From positions 1 through 64,000 of the forward strand of contig SFET01000006.1 in assembly GCA_004557125.1 (NCBI GenBank): DNA of 64,000 nucleotides, given 5' to 3'. The translations under genes were made by a program, and so were the position numbers. The notes below the pieces were generated by a model. That model was not told where the DNA came from and did no database searches. It worked only from the letters and a program-made list of their open reading frames with translations. Source of the DNA: Clostridiales bacterium. GTDB lineage: Bacteria; Bacillota; Clostridia; Christensenellales; Aristaeellaceae. Positions 24,574 to 32,097 of the stretch are shown here, in pieces (the first letter of the stretch is position 1; each line of letters begins with the position of its first letter).

Positions 24574-26049
24574 TTACACTTCCTTGATGCATTGAATGAG
24601 AGATTCCATGGTGGCTTCCTTGGCCGTCACCGTGGAAATGCCGTGCTTGATCGCTTCCGCCGCCGTCTGCGGCCCGATGCAGCAGCCGATCACATGGGAC
24701 AGATCCGCACCGGGAAGGCTCTCCACGAAGCCCCGCACGGTGGATGCGCTGGTAAAGCTCACCAGCACAGGCTTGTCCAGAAGCGCCCTCACCTTCCCGG
24801 CGTCGGGCGCTTCATATACTGTATCATAGCACGGAATGTCGGCAAATGGAATGCCATTTTTCACAAAAATCTCCGGCAGGGCGCTGCTTCCCTGGCTGGC
24901 CCTGCACAGAAGCACCGGGCCTTCCACCTGTGCCATGGCTTCAGCCAGATGCACAGAATCATAGGTCTCCGGCACCAGATCGGCTATGACTCCGTATCTC
25001 TCCAGCTCACTCGCCGTCCTGGGGCCGATGGCCGCCAGCTTCAGGCCTGCCAGCGCCCGCACGTCCTTCCCGGCAGAGCGCAGGCGATCAAAGAAGATTC
25101 CGGGGCCCACGGGGCTGGTGAACACCAGCCAGCGGTACCGGCTCAGGCTCTCAATGGCCCGATCGAGCTCGGGACAGTCCGCTCTCGGAACCGTGCGAAT
25201 GCAGGGGTACTCCGTCACATCCGCGCCGAGTTCGCGCAGCTGCCCGGCAAGGGCGCCGATGCGGTCGGCCGGGCGGGTGACCACCACGCGCTTTCCCTTC
25301 AGGGGCAGGCGGTCGAACCAGTCGAAGCGATCCGACAGGCCGCAGACCCTGCCCACCACGATGATGGCCGGGCTCTTGATGCAGGCGTTCCGGGCCGCCT
25401 CGGGCAGCTTCTCCAGGGTGGAGACCACCTTCCGCTGGCTCGGCAGGGTTCCGCGCTCCACCACCGCCGCCGGCATGGACGGCTCCATTCCCGCCTCCAG
25501 TAGTCCCCGGCAGATCATCGGCAACGAGGTGACTCCCATCAGAAACACCAGCGTGCCCCCGGTGCGGCGCAGCGCATCAAAGTCAATGCGCAGCTGCGAA
25601 CCCGCCCTGGCGTGGCCGGTGATGATGTGCAGCGACGAGCAGAAATCCCGGTGCGTCACCGGAATCCCCGCGTAGGCCGGCACGGACAGCGCCGAGGTCA
25701 CGCCGGGGACCACCTGAAAGTCAATTCCCTGCTCCGCCAGAAGCTCCAGCTCCTCGCCGCCCCGTCCGAACAGGAAGGGGTCGCCGCCCTTGAGCCGCAC
25801 CACCCGCTTGCCCGCCTGCGCCTTCTCCAGCAGAATCCGGTTGATCTGCTCCTGGGGCATCAGATGGTGGCTGGACTCCTTGCCCACGTCGATAGCCTCC
25901 GCTCCGGGGGGAATCAGCGCCAGAATGGCAGGACTCACCAGCCGGTCATATACCACGACCTCGGCCTGCTCCAGTGCCTGACGGCCCTTCTGGGTCAGCA
26001 GTCCGGGATCGCCGGGGCCTGCGCCCACCAGGATAACATTGCCCTTCAT
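24574..26049 (-). CDS. cobA-hemD: Fusion: uroporphyrinogen-III C-methyltransferase (CobA) + uroporphyrinogen-III synthase (HemD)
   Basis: Residues 1-about 240 are the SAM-dependent methylase that makes precorrin-2 (VGAGPGDPGLLTQKG, VVRLKGGDPFLFGRGGEE, GIPVTHRD). Residues about 245-491 are uroporphyrinogen-III synthase (KRVVVTRPADRIGALAGQLRELGA, later FTSASTVRGF). This fusion is common in Clostridia. A GTG at 26058 is possible, but ATG 26049 is better spaced from AAGGA. It directs uroporphyrinogen III straight into the corrin/siroheme branch. Confidence 0.95.
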   Translation of the reverse strand: MKGNVILVGAGPGDPGLLTQKGRQALEQAEVVVYDRLVSPAILALIPPGAEAIDVGKESSHHLMPQEQINRILLEKAQAGKRVVRLKGGDPFLFGRGGEELELLAEQGIDFQVVPGVTSALSVPAYAGIPVTHRDFCSSLHIITGHARAGSQLRIDFDALRRTGGTLVFLMGVTSLPMICRGLLEAGMEPSMPAAVVERGTLPSQRKVVSTLEKLPEAARNACIKSPAIIVVGRVCGLSDRFDWFDRLPLKGKRVVVTRPADRIGALAGQLRELGADVTEYPCIRTVPRADCPELDRAIESLSRYRWLVFTSPVGPGIFFDRLRSAGKDVRALAGLKLAAIGPRTASELERYGVIADLVPETYDSVHLAEAMAQVEGPVLLCRASQGSSALPEIFVKNGIPFADIPCYDTVYEAPDAGKVRALLDKPVLVSFTSASTVRGFVESLPGADLSHVIGCCIGPQTAAEAIKHGISTVTAKEATMESLIQCIKEV

Positions 26050-26054
26050 CTGCG

Positions 26055-26930
26055 TCACATTCCTTTCTTCAGCGCTTCCGCCAGAGCGATTCCCAGGGCC
26101 TGCGCCTGGGATTTCTCCCCGGTTTTCGTGCCCCGGCGCACGATGGTCTCATCCGCGCTCACATACAGGCCCGTCAGGGTGAGCTTCTCCCCCTCCACCA
26201 CGGCGTAGGCCGCCACGGGAGAGCTGCATCCGCCGTCCAGAGATCGGACGAAGGCCCGCTCCGCCAAGGCGCAGCAGGCCGCGTCCCGGTCATGCAGCTT
26301 TGCCAGGCACGCGGTATCCGTTCCCCTTCTGGTCTGCACAGCCAGGATTCCCTGACCCGCCGCCGGAAGAATCTCCTCCGGTTCAAAATACCGGCTGATG
26401 CGCCCCTCCAGTCCCAGGCGCTTCAGCCCCGCCGCCGCGAGAACCAGGGCGGAGTATTCGCCGTCCTGGAGCTTCTTCAGCCGCGTCTGCACGTTCCCCC
26501 GGACGGGCCTGATCGCCATCTGAGGAAACAGCGCCTTCAATTGCAGCTGCCGCCGCCGGGACGAACAGCCGATGGGCTTGGACGGATCCAGCTGCGAAGC
26601 GCCCTCAGGCAACACCAGCACATCCCGGGGATCCTCCCGCCGGGAGAAGGCCGCCAGGGGCAGATCCTCCGGCACGTCCATCGGCATGTCCTTCAGGGAG
26701 TGCACCGTGAAATCCACGCGCCCATCCCGCAGGGCATGATCCAGCTCCCTGACGAACAGGCCCTTTCCGCCAATCTGATCCAGGGTCCTGTCCAGAATCC
26801 GGTCGCCGGTGGTCTTCATGGTAACCAGCTCCAGCTCCGCATCGGGAACCGCCTGCCGGATGGCCTCCATCACCATCCGGCTCTGGATCACCGCCAGAGC
26901 GCTCTCCCGGCTGCCAACTCGGATCTTCAT
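26055..26930 (-). CDS. hemC: Porphobilinogen deaminase (hydroxymethylbilane synthase)
   Basis: Polymerises four porphobilinogens to hydroxymethylbilane. 291 residues: N-terminal KIRVGSRESALAVIQS, the substrate-contact VHSLKDMP, and the dipyrromethane-cofactor cysteine in DGGCSSPVAAYA. The start at 26930 overlaps the upstream hemA-sirC stop by four bases. Confidence 0.97.
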   Translation of the reverse strand: MKIRVGSRESALAVIQSRMVMEAIRQAVPDAELELVTMKTTGDRILDRTLDQIGGKGLFVRELDHALRDGRVDFTVHSLKDMPMDVPEDLPLAAFSRREDPRDVLVLPEGASQLDPSKPIGCSSRRRQLQLKALFPQMAIRPVRGNVQTRLKKLQDGEYSALVLAAAGLKRLGLEGRISRYFEPEEILPAAGQGILAVQTRRGTDTACLAKLHDRDAACCALAERAFVRSLDGGCSSPVAAYAVVEGEKLTLTGLYVSADETIVRRGTKTGEKSQAQALGIALAEALKKGM

Positions 26931-28345
26931 TCCAACTCCTCCAATACCTTGCGAATCTCCCTTGCCGCGTGGGCGGTCTTGTGGTGTCCCTTTCCGGAGG
27001 ACACCACACCCGCCACCAGGTTGTCCCCGGTACAAATGGCCGGGAAATAGAAGCTGCATTCTGCCTCGCAATCGGCCACGGATACGGGAATACCCAGTCG
27101 GCGGGCCTCCTCGCCCACCTGGTGGTTGACCTGCCGATCGTTCGTGGCGGCGATGGCCAGAAACGCCCCTTCCAGATCGCCGGGCGCGTAGGCTCTGGGA
27201 ATCCAGGTGATTCCGTCGGCCTTGCCCTTGAGCGACGGGGAAATGACGACGATTTCGCAGCCGAACATCCGAAGGGTGCCGATTCTTCTGGCGGCAATGG
27301 TTCCGCCGCCGACCAGCACCACCTTCTTTCCGCTCAAGTCCAGGAACAGTGGAAACCTCGGCGGTTTCTCCGGCGCAAGCTGCCAGCGCCGCCACTGGAG
27401 GAACTTCTCCAGCTCCTCTCCGGCGATGGCGCGCATGGCCTCCAATTCCTCCGGGATGCCGGGAACGCCCGTTCCCAGCGCGTCCGTATCGTAACAGCGC
27501 AGCATCCCGGCACAGGCGGGATCGACGTCTCTGGGCACCGCGAGATCCACCGCCACTTTGGGCGGACGCTGCATGGCCTGCAGCTGCGCAAGCGTCAGCG
27601 TATAGTGGGGACTGGCAGTGGCGGAAACCAGCGCGTCCGCACCCTCCATTGCGACAAAGCGCTCCTCATAGGGAACCGCAGCGCAGCCGGCGGGCACCAC
27701 GGTGTGCCCGTGGCGGTAGGTGCGCAGGGTGATCTGCACACTGGCTCCTGCGTCGCGCAGCAGCTCCGCCGCCAGACGGCCCATCTGCCCGTTACCGATG
27801 ACCACAATCCGCTTTCCCGCCAGCTCTCCCAGCTCCTGCTGCAGAACTTCCCGGCAGCGCGTTCCCATGGACGGCACGCCCCGGGTCACGGGAACCTCTG
27901 TTCTGGCCCGCTTGCCCGCTGTCACCGCCCGGCGGAACAGCGCCGCCAGCACCGGGTCCGCAGTCTTTTCCTCCTGGGCCAGCTCCATGGCTGTGCGAAC
28001 CTGGGTGATGATCTGATTCTCTCCCAGAATCTGCGAGTGCAGCCCACAGGCCACCTCCATCAGGTGCCGGGCCGCGTCAGCCTCCGTGCGGGTGGTGAAA
28101 TAGGGTTCGAGCTCCGCCTCCGGCACGCCCGCGCCCCGGCACAGCAGCCGCCAGGGCGTTTCCGCCTCGCCACTGAGATACAGCTCCGTCCGATTGCAGG
28201 TGGACAGCAGCACGCAGCCCTCCACCCCCGGCTGTTGGCGAAGCCACACCAGCAGGGCTTGCACCTGCTGCCGGGAAAATGCCAGCCGCTCCCGCAGGGC
28301 AATGGACGAGCGATGGCAGTCCAGGCCCGACATTACGATGCTCAT
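26927..28345 (-). CDS. hemA: Fusion: glutamyl-tRNA reductase (HemA) + precorrin-2 dehydrogenase (SirC-like)
   Basis: Residues 1-about 320 are glutamyl-tRNA reductase: catalytic Cys in LLSTCNRTELYL, HSQILGENQI, GNGQMGRLAAELL for NADPH, and VDLAVPRDVDP. Residues about 335-472 are the NAD-binding precorrin-2 dehydrogenase of siroheme synthesis (KKVVLVGGGTIAARRI, IAATNDRQVNHQV, FYFPAICTGDNLVAGVVSSGKG). The helical dimerisation domain that normally ends HemA looks shortened to about 25 residues between the two parts. The fusion joins the first committed enzyme of the C5 pathway with a branch enzyme after uroporphyrinogen III. Confidence 0.92.
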   Translation of the reverse strand: MSIVMSGLDCHRSSIALRERLAFSRQQVQALLVWLRQQPGVEGCVLLSTCNRTELYLSGEAETPWRLLCRGAGVPEAELEPYFTTRTEADAARHLMEVACGLHSQILGENQIITQVRTAMELAQEEKTADPVLAALFRRAVTAGKRARTEVPVTRGVPSMGTRCREVLQQELGELAGKRIVVIGNGQMGRLAAELLRDAGASVQITLRTYRHGHTVVPAGCAAVPYEERFVAMEGADALVSATASPHYTLTLAQLQAMQRPPKVAVDLAVPRDVDPACAGMLRCYDTDALGTGVPGIPEELEAMRAIAGEELEKFLQWRRWQLAPEKPPRFPLFLDLSGKKVVLVGGGTIAARRIGTLRMFGCEIVVISPSLKGKADGITWIPRAYAPGDLEGAFLAIAATNDRQVNHQVGEEARRLGIPVSVADCEAECSFYFPAICTGDNLVAGVVSSGKGHHKTAHAAREIRKVLEELE

Positions 28346-29805
28346 ACGCTTCCTCCTTTGGCGATGACCAGAGAGAAATAGCCGGAAGGCTCCTGCATCT
28401 GGGAGAAATCGGGAACAACCCGCTCATTGTCCATGGTACAGTTTTCCACCATCGCTGCACCGTCCAGCATGCCCTTCTCGCGCAGGGTCTCCTGCAGCTC
28501 CAGGATCGCTTTTCCCGACTTCATAAATACCTTATTGCCCGGCACATCCAGCAATTCCTCGTGACTGTGGGAGGCTGGGATGATCAGCAGCGGTTCGGAG
28601 CCCTGGCACAGCGAGGTATTCAGCCGCGCGGCCGCCGCGCAGAAGGAGGGCACGCCGGGGACGATCTCCACCGCATAGCCCTGCCGCTGCACCCTTTCGT
28701 GGATGTACATATAGGTGGAGTAGATCGTGGGATCTCCCAGTGTCAGAAACGCCACCTGCTTTCCCTGATCCAGCAGCGCGCAGATCTGTCCCGCGGCGGC
28801 ATCATAGGCCGCGTCCACCACGGCCCTGTCCCGCACCATAGGGGTCCTGACGAGGATCATCTCCTGGCCGTCCAGATAGTGCCTTGCGATGTTCAGGGCC
28901 GTCTTTTCCGGGCCGTTCGTATCCGGCACCATGACCACATCGGCCTGGCGCAGAACCCGCACGGCCTTCATGGTAAGAAGCTCAGAGTCGCCGGGGCCGC
29001 CGCCCACGCCCCACAGCTTCCCACCCTGGGGCAGGGCCTGCACAGCCTGGCGGCAGTGCTCCACAAACAGCGCCCGGACTGCCGGACACTCGCCGAGTCC
29101 CTGCAGCACGCAGCGCGCTGCATAGCCGTCGGCTTCCAGCTCCGCCTTCCAGGATCCCTCGCCGCCCGCCATGTCGTTGCGGGCATGATCCCCCGCCACA
29201 AGCATGAACGGTGCCAGAATCACCTTGCGGATGGCAGGATGCTTCGCCAGCTGCTGCCGGACGCTGTCCAGCGTGGGATAGCCCTCCACCGTGGCGACCA
29301 GGACGCGCTCGCACTGCGCCTGGAGCATATGCTCCATCTGGGCGTAGGCGGCGTTGGCGAAATGGGGCGTGCCGTGGCCCATCAGAACCAGCGCCTCGTC
29401 CGGCTCGGGTTGCGGCAACCACTTCAGCAGCCCATCCGCCACGGCAGCATAGTCCGACTCCGCGTGCAGCAACGGCATGCCCACGCGCACCTGCATCCGC
29501 AGGCGGTAGGGCTCCAGCTGCGCCAGCATCTTTTCGTATTCCTCCCCATGCATCACATGGGTGGACTGCACCGCCACATGGGTAAAGCCCTCCTCCTCCA
29601 GCCGGTGCATGGCCTGATTTACATCGTCGATCCGCAGGCCGTCCCGCTGGCGGAGCTTCCGGATAATCATGCCGCTGGTAAAAGCCCGGCGAACCTCCCA
29701 GTCCGGGAACGCCGCCGCCAGCGCCTGCTCCGTGGCCGCAATGGTCTTTTCCAGCGTATCGGGATAGGAGGTGCCGAAGGACACCGCCAAAATCGCTTTC
29801 TTCAT
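28342..29805 (-). CDS. cbiK-cbiL: Fusion: sirohydrochlorin cobaltochelatase (CbiK) + Co-precorrin-2 C20-methyltransferase (CbiL)
   Basis: Residues 1-about 262 are CbiK, which inserts cobalt into sirohydrochlorin in anaerobic B12 synthesis: KAILAVSFGTSYPDTLEKTI, MGHGTPHFANAAY and FMLVAGDHARNDMAG carry the metal-binding histidines. Residues about 265-487 are a CbiL/CobI C20-methyltransferase (GVGGGPGDSELLTMKAVRVL, FLTLGDPTIYSTYMYIHE, PGVPSFCAAAARL). The start at 29805 follows GAGAGTGAT, while the open frame further upstream is leader RNA. It is the first gene behind the cobalamin riboswitch and overlaps hemA-sirC. Confidence 0.93.
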   Translation of the reverse strand: MKKAILAVSFGTSYPDTLEKTIAATEQALAAAFPDWEVRRAFTSGMIIRKLRQRDGLRIDDVNQAMHRLEEEGFTHVAVQSTHVMHGEEYEKMLAQLEPYRLRMQVRVGMPLLHAESDYAAVADGLLKWLPQPEPDEALVLMGHGTPHFANAAYAQMEHMLQAQCERVLVATVEGYPTLDSVRQQLAKHPAIRKVILAPFMLVAGDHARNDMAGGEGSWKAELEADGYAARCVLQGLGECPAVRALFVEHCRQAVQALPQGGKLWGVGGGPGDSELLTMKAVRVLRQADVVMVPDTNGPEKTALNIARHYLDGQEMILVRTPMVRDRAVVDAAYDAAAGQICALLDQGKQVAFLTLGDPTIYSTYMYIHERVQRQGYAVEIVPGVPSFCAAAARLNTSLCQGSEPLLIIPASHSHEELLDVPGNKVFMKSGKAILELQETLREKGMLDGAAMVENCTMDNERVVPDFSQMQEPSGYFSLVIAKGGSV

Positions 29806-29951
29806 TGGATCACTCTCTTTCGTTCCGGGGTGCGATTGCAGCAGGGCATTGCCGATGGCGCAGATCAGAAGTCTACATCTGGCCAAATCCGTTCCAGCAG
29901 CGCCATGGCAGTTAACGGGGCAGGAATGCAGGAAACCATGACAGTTCCAGC

Positions 29952-29978
29952 TTACCGGTTGGTGAGTTTGTCTTTCAT
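29952..29978 (-). CDS. Possible 8-codon leader peptide
   Basis: An ATG with a strong AGGGAGG ribosome binding site 7 bases upstream opens an 8-codon frame (MKDKLTNR, stop TAA), between the riboswitch terminator and cbiK. It could be a leader peptide, or the surviving start of a deleted gene. The following 147 bases hold no other gene. Confidence 0.4.
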   Translation of the reverse strand: MKDKLTNR

Positions 29979-29997
29979 TGCGCAACCTCCCTGATTA

Positions 29998-30026
29998 CAA
30001 AAAACGGGTCGCCCTTGCGGCAACCC
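29998..30026 (-). terminator. Terminator of the cobalamin riboswitch
   Basis: Minus strand: GGGTTGCC-GCAA-GGGCGACCC followed by six T residues, about 70 bases after the aptamer. Confidence 0.88.
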
Positions 30027-30095
30027 AATAACGGGACAGCGTTGCTGCCCGATTATTCCAAAGAAAGAACACCGCAATCTTGGAAACAATGACAG

Positions 30096-30247
30096 TGTGA
30101 GCAGGTTTCCTGGCTCCAGTTCACAGCTTTGTGCGTCTTCTCAGGCATAAGGCCCAATGACATCGCAGCACATCGCTCCCTGTTGCAGTGACGGGTTCGC
30201 TTCGGACTTGCACCGAATTCCCTTTATCCCTGTGAAGGGACTCACAC
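30096..30247 (-). promoter_or_regulatory. Cobalamin (AdoCbl) riboswitch
   Basis: Minus strand. P1 is GTGTGAG/CTCACAC. The core contains GGTGCAAGTCCGAAGCGAACC and the B12 box GCCAGGAAACCTGC (30102-30115). It is followed by an intrinsic terminator and the cbiK-first tetrapyrrole operon, so cobalamin should repress the whole pathway from glutamyl-tRNA onward. Confidence 0.95.
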
Positions 30248-30271
30248 ATCTATGTAATCTTTATCTTACAT

Positions 30272-30300
30272 AGCATAAAACATTTTTTTGAGCCTGTCAA
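30272..30300 (-). promoter_or_regulatory. Promoter of the cobalamin-riboswitch operon
   Basis: Minus strand: TTGACA (30295-30300), 17-base spacer, TATGCT (30272-30277). Confidence 0.8.
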
Positions 30301-30363
30301 TGGTTTTCTCCCATCTTTGCCCACCCTTTGTTTTTCCGTGCTCACCTTTTATGCTTGAACATT

Positions 30364-30419
30364 CCAAACTGTTTGGTGAAACCTGTCACATTTTTCTGAT
30401 TCGGGCCACTCGAATCAGA
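30364..30419. promoter_or_regulatory. Two inverted repeats, possible operators
   Basis: CCAAAC-T-GTTTGG (30364-30376) and CTGATTCG...CGAATCAG (30396-30418) lie between the divergent cobalamin operon and MATE promoters. They have the size and symmetry of regulator binding sites; no regulator gene is adjacent. Confidence 0.35.
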
Positions 30420-30460
30420 GCTTTTATAAACGAAGGAACAGAAGATTTTTCTTTTCCTGC

Positions 30461-30489
30461 TTGACAAGAGGGATGTGCATACATATAAT
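30461..30489 (+). promoter_or_regulatory. Promoter of MATE gene (leader B)
   Basis: TTGACA (30461-30466), 17-base spacer, TATAAT (30484-30489): perfect consensus. Confidence 0.88.
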
Positions 30490-30499
30490 GGAGGTGCTT

Positions 30500-30585
30500 G
30501 CTCGGAGGGCAAATCATTCGATTGAAATGATGGGCTGGATAAGGCACAGGCTGGAACGCCTGCTCCTGTCCGGCTCTTTTGTTTG
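30500..30585 (+). promoter_or_regulatory. MATE leader element B (candidate riboswitch/attenuator)
   Basis: CGGAGGGCAA (30503-30512) comes 14 bases after the -10 box. A hairpin ATCATT/AATGAT follows, then GCTGGATAAG (30534-30543). The last block pairs with TGTCCGGC (30567-30574) and runs into TCTTTTGTTTG, a terminator. Block order, spacing and position match leader A at 19200-19279. Confidence 0.55.
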
Positions 30586-30635
30586 TTTCAGGATGGTCCG
30601 ACGGCAGCGAAAAATCTAAACTCTATCGGATTTGT

Positions 30636-30715
30636 CATCGGAGGATCTGCCATCGCAATGGCAAGATCGAGGAAGATGTCGAGTGCGCTCGGTGCATGCC
30701 GGGCGCATTTTTTGT
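30636..30715 (+). promoter_or_regulatory. Second structured element and terminator in the MATE leader
   Basis: A hairpin GATCT-GCCAT-CGCA-ATGGC-A-AGATC (30643-30667) is followed by a stem TGCGCTCGG/CCGGGCGCA with a T6 run ending about 30712. The 20 bases at 30672-30691 recur exactly at 33594-33613. It lies 60 bases before the MATE start, giving the gene two consecutive terminator-type elements. Confidence 0.5.
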
Positions 30716-30770
30716 CGGAACGATTGGCAAAGTTCCTTCCAATTCCGGTAGAAAATCAGGAGGGATTCCC

Positions 30771-32081
30771 TTGAGCGATCGGACGAGAAAGCTCATCAAG
30801 TACGTCGTTCCCACGATGCTGGGAAGTATCAGCTTCTTTCTGTTCACCATCGTGGACGGCATCTTTGTCGGACGGGGCGTGGGCACGAATGCATTGGGCG
30901 CGGTCAACCTGGTCATGCCCTTCGTCATGGTGGTCAACGCGCTGTTCCAGCTGACGACCATCGGCGGCGTGGCCATCATCGCGGTGCGGCTGGGGCGCGG
31001 CGATGTTCAGGGCGCGAACCATGCATTCATGCACGCGGTGGCGGGCACCGTGGTCATCTCCGCGCTGCTGATGCTCTCAGGCACCTGCCTGACCGGGCCG
31101 CTGTGCCGCCTGATGGGCGCCAGCGACACCTTCTACCAGCTGACCACGGAGTATCTGTTCTGGTACAGCGTGTTCATCATCCCGTCCGGCCTGTCCACCG
31201 CATTGCAGGGCTTCTGCAGCAACGACGGCTCCCCGGTGCTGGTCAGCGCGGCCACGATCATCGGCACGGCGGTCAACATCGTGGGCGACTGGCTGCTGAT
31301 CTTCCCCCTGAAGATGGGCGTTGCGGGCGCAGCCATCGCCACCGGCGTGTCCCAGCTCGTCACGCTGCTGATCGTGCTGATCCACTTCATCCGGAAGAAG
31401 GGCGTGCTGCGCTTCTGCCGCTTCCGTGTGGAGAGCGCGCTGCTCCAGAAGATCGCGGTGCGCGGACTGCCCGCCTGCATCGCACAGTTTGCCAACCCCA
31501 TGACCACGCTGTGGATCAACAAGATGCTTGCCCGGCAGATCGGCGACATTGCGGTCAACGCCTACTCCATCATCTCCTACGTGGCGACCTTCTCTATGGG
31601 CGTGTTCTTTGGCGTGTCCGACGGCCTGCAGCCGCTGTACGGCCAGAGCTACGGCGCGAAGGACGCGCGCTCGCTGCGCTACTACTTCCGGGCGGGCAGC
31701 ATCATCAACCTGGCGGGCAGTCTCATCATCAACGGTGCGCTGATGGTGGTCGGCGGCGCGGTCTGCACGCTGTTCGGCGCGGACGCGGCGACGCTCGCCT
31801 ACACCGTGCGCGTGATGCCGCTGTACAGCTGGGGCTTCGTGGTGGTGGGACTGACCACGAACATCTCGTCCTACCTCTACTCCACCAAGCGCTCCCGTGA
31901 GGCGGACGTCATCAGCATCCTGCGCAGCTTCGTGTTCAACACCCTCGTCATTCTGCTGCTGCCCCGCATCCTCGGCGGCGACGTCATCTGGCACACCTTC
32001 GGCATCGCCGAGGCCGTCGTGCTGCTGATCTCTGTCATTCTGCTGAAGCGCTCCGAGCGCAGCGGAATCGTATTCAATTGA
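30771..32081 (+). CDS. MATE-family efflux transporter (TTG start)
   Basis: 436-residue, 12-segment MATE carrier (LIKYVVPTMLGSISFFLFTIVDGIFVGRGVG; GAVNLVMPFVMVVNALFQLTTIGG). The chosen start is the TTG at 30771, 7 bases after AGGAGG. An in-frame ATG further upstream lies in the leader terminator. The start codon and two leader terminators suggest tight control. A second MATE-type gene follows 16 bases downstream but is broken. Substrate unknown; it belongs to a different MATE subgroup from the gene at 17791, judging by its N-terminus. Confidence 0.9.
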   Translation: MSDRTRKLIKYVVPTMLGSISFFLFTIVDGIFVGRGVGTNALGAVNLVMPFVMVVNALFQLTTIGGVAIIAVRLGRGDVQGANHAFMHAVAGTVVISALLMLSGTCLTGPLCRLMGASDTFYQLTTEYLFWYSVFIIPSGLSTALQGFCSNDGSPVLVSAATIIGTAVNIVGDWLLIFPLKMGVAGAAIATGVSQLVTLLIVLIHFIRKKGVLRFCRFRVESALLQKIAVRGLPACIAQFANPMTTLWINKMLARQIGDIAVNAYSIISYVATFSMGVFFGVSDGLQPLYGQSYGAKDARSLRYYFRAGSIINLAGSLIINGALMVVGGAVCTLFGADAATLAYTVRVMPLYSWGFVVVGLTTNISSYLYSTKRSREADVISILRSFVFNTLVILLLPRILGGDVIWHTFGIAEAVVLLISVILLKRSERSGIVFN

Positions 32082-32097
32082 AGGGAGGAATTGCGAT

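Noticed and set aside
29806..29985. 60-residue N-terminal extension of CbiK
   Set aside because: No homology to CbiK and lies in the riboswitch leader; the conserved start is at 29805.
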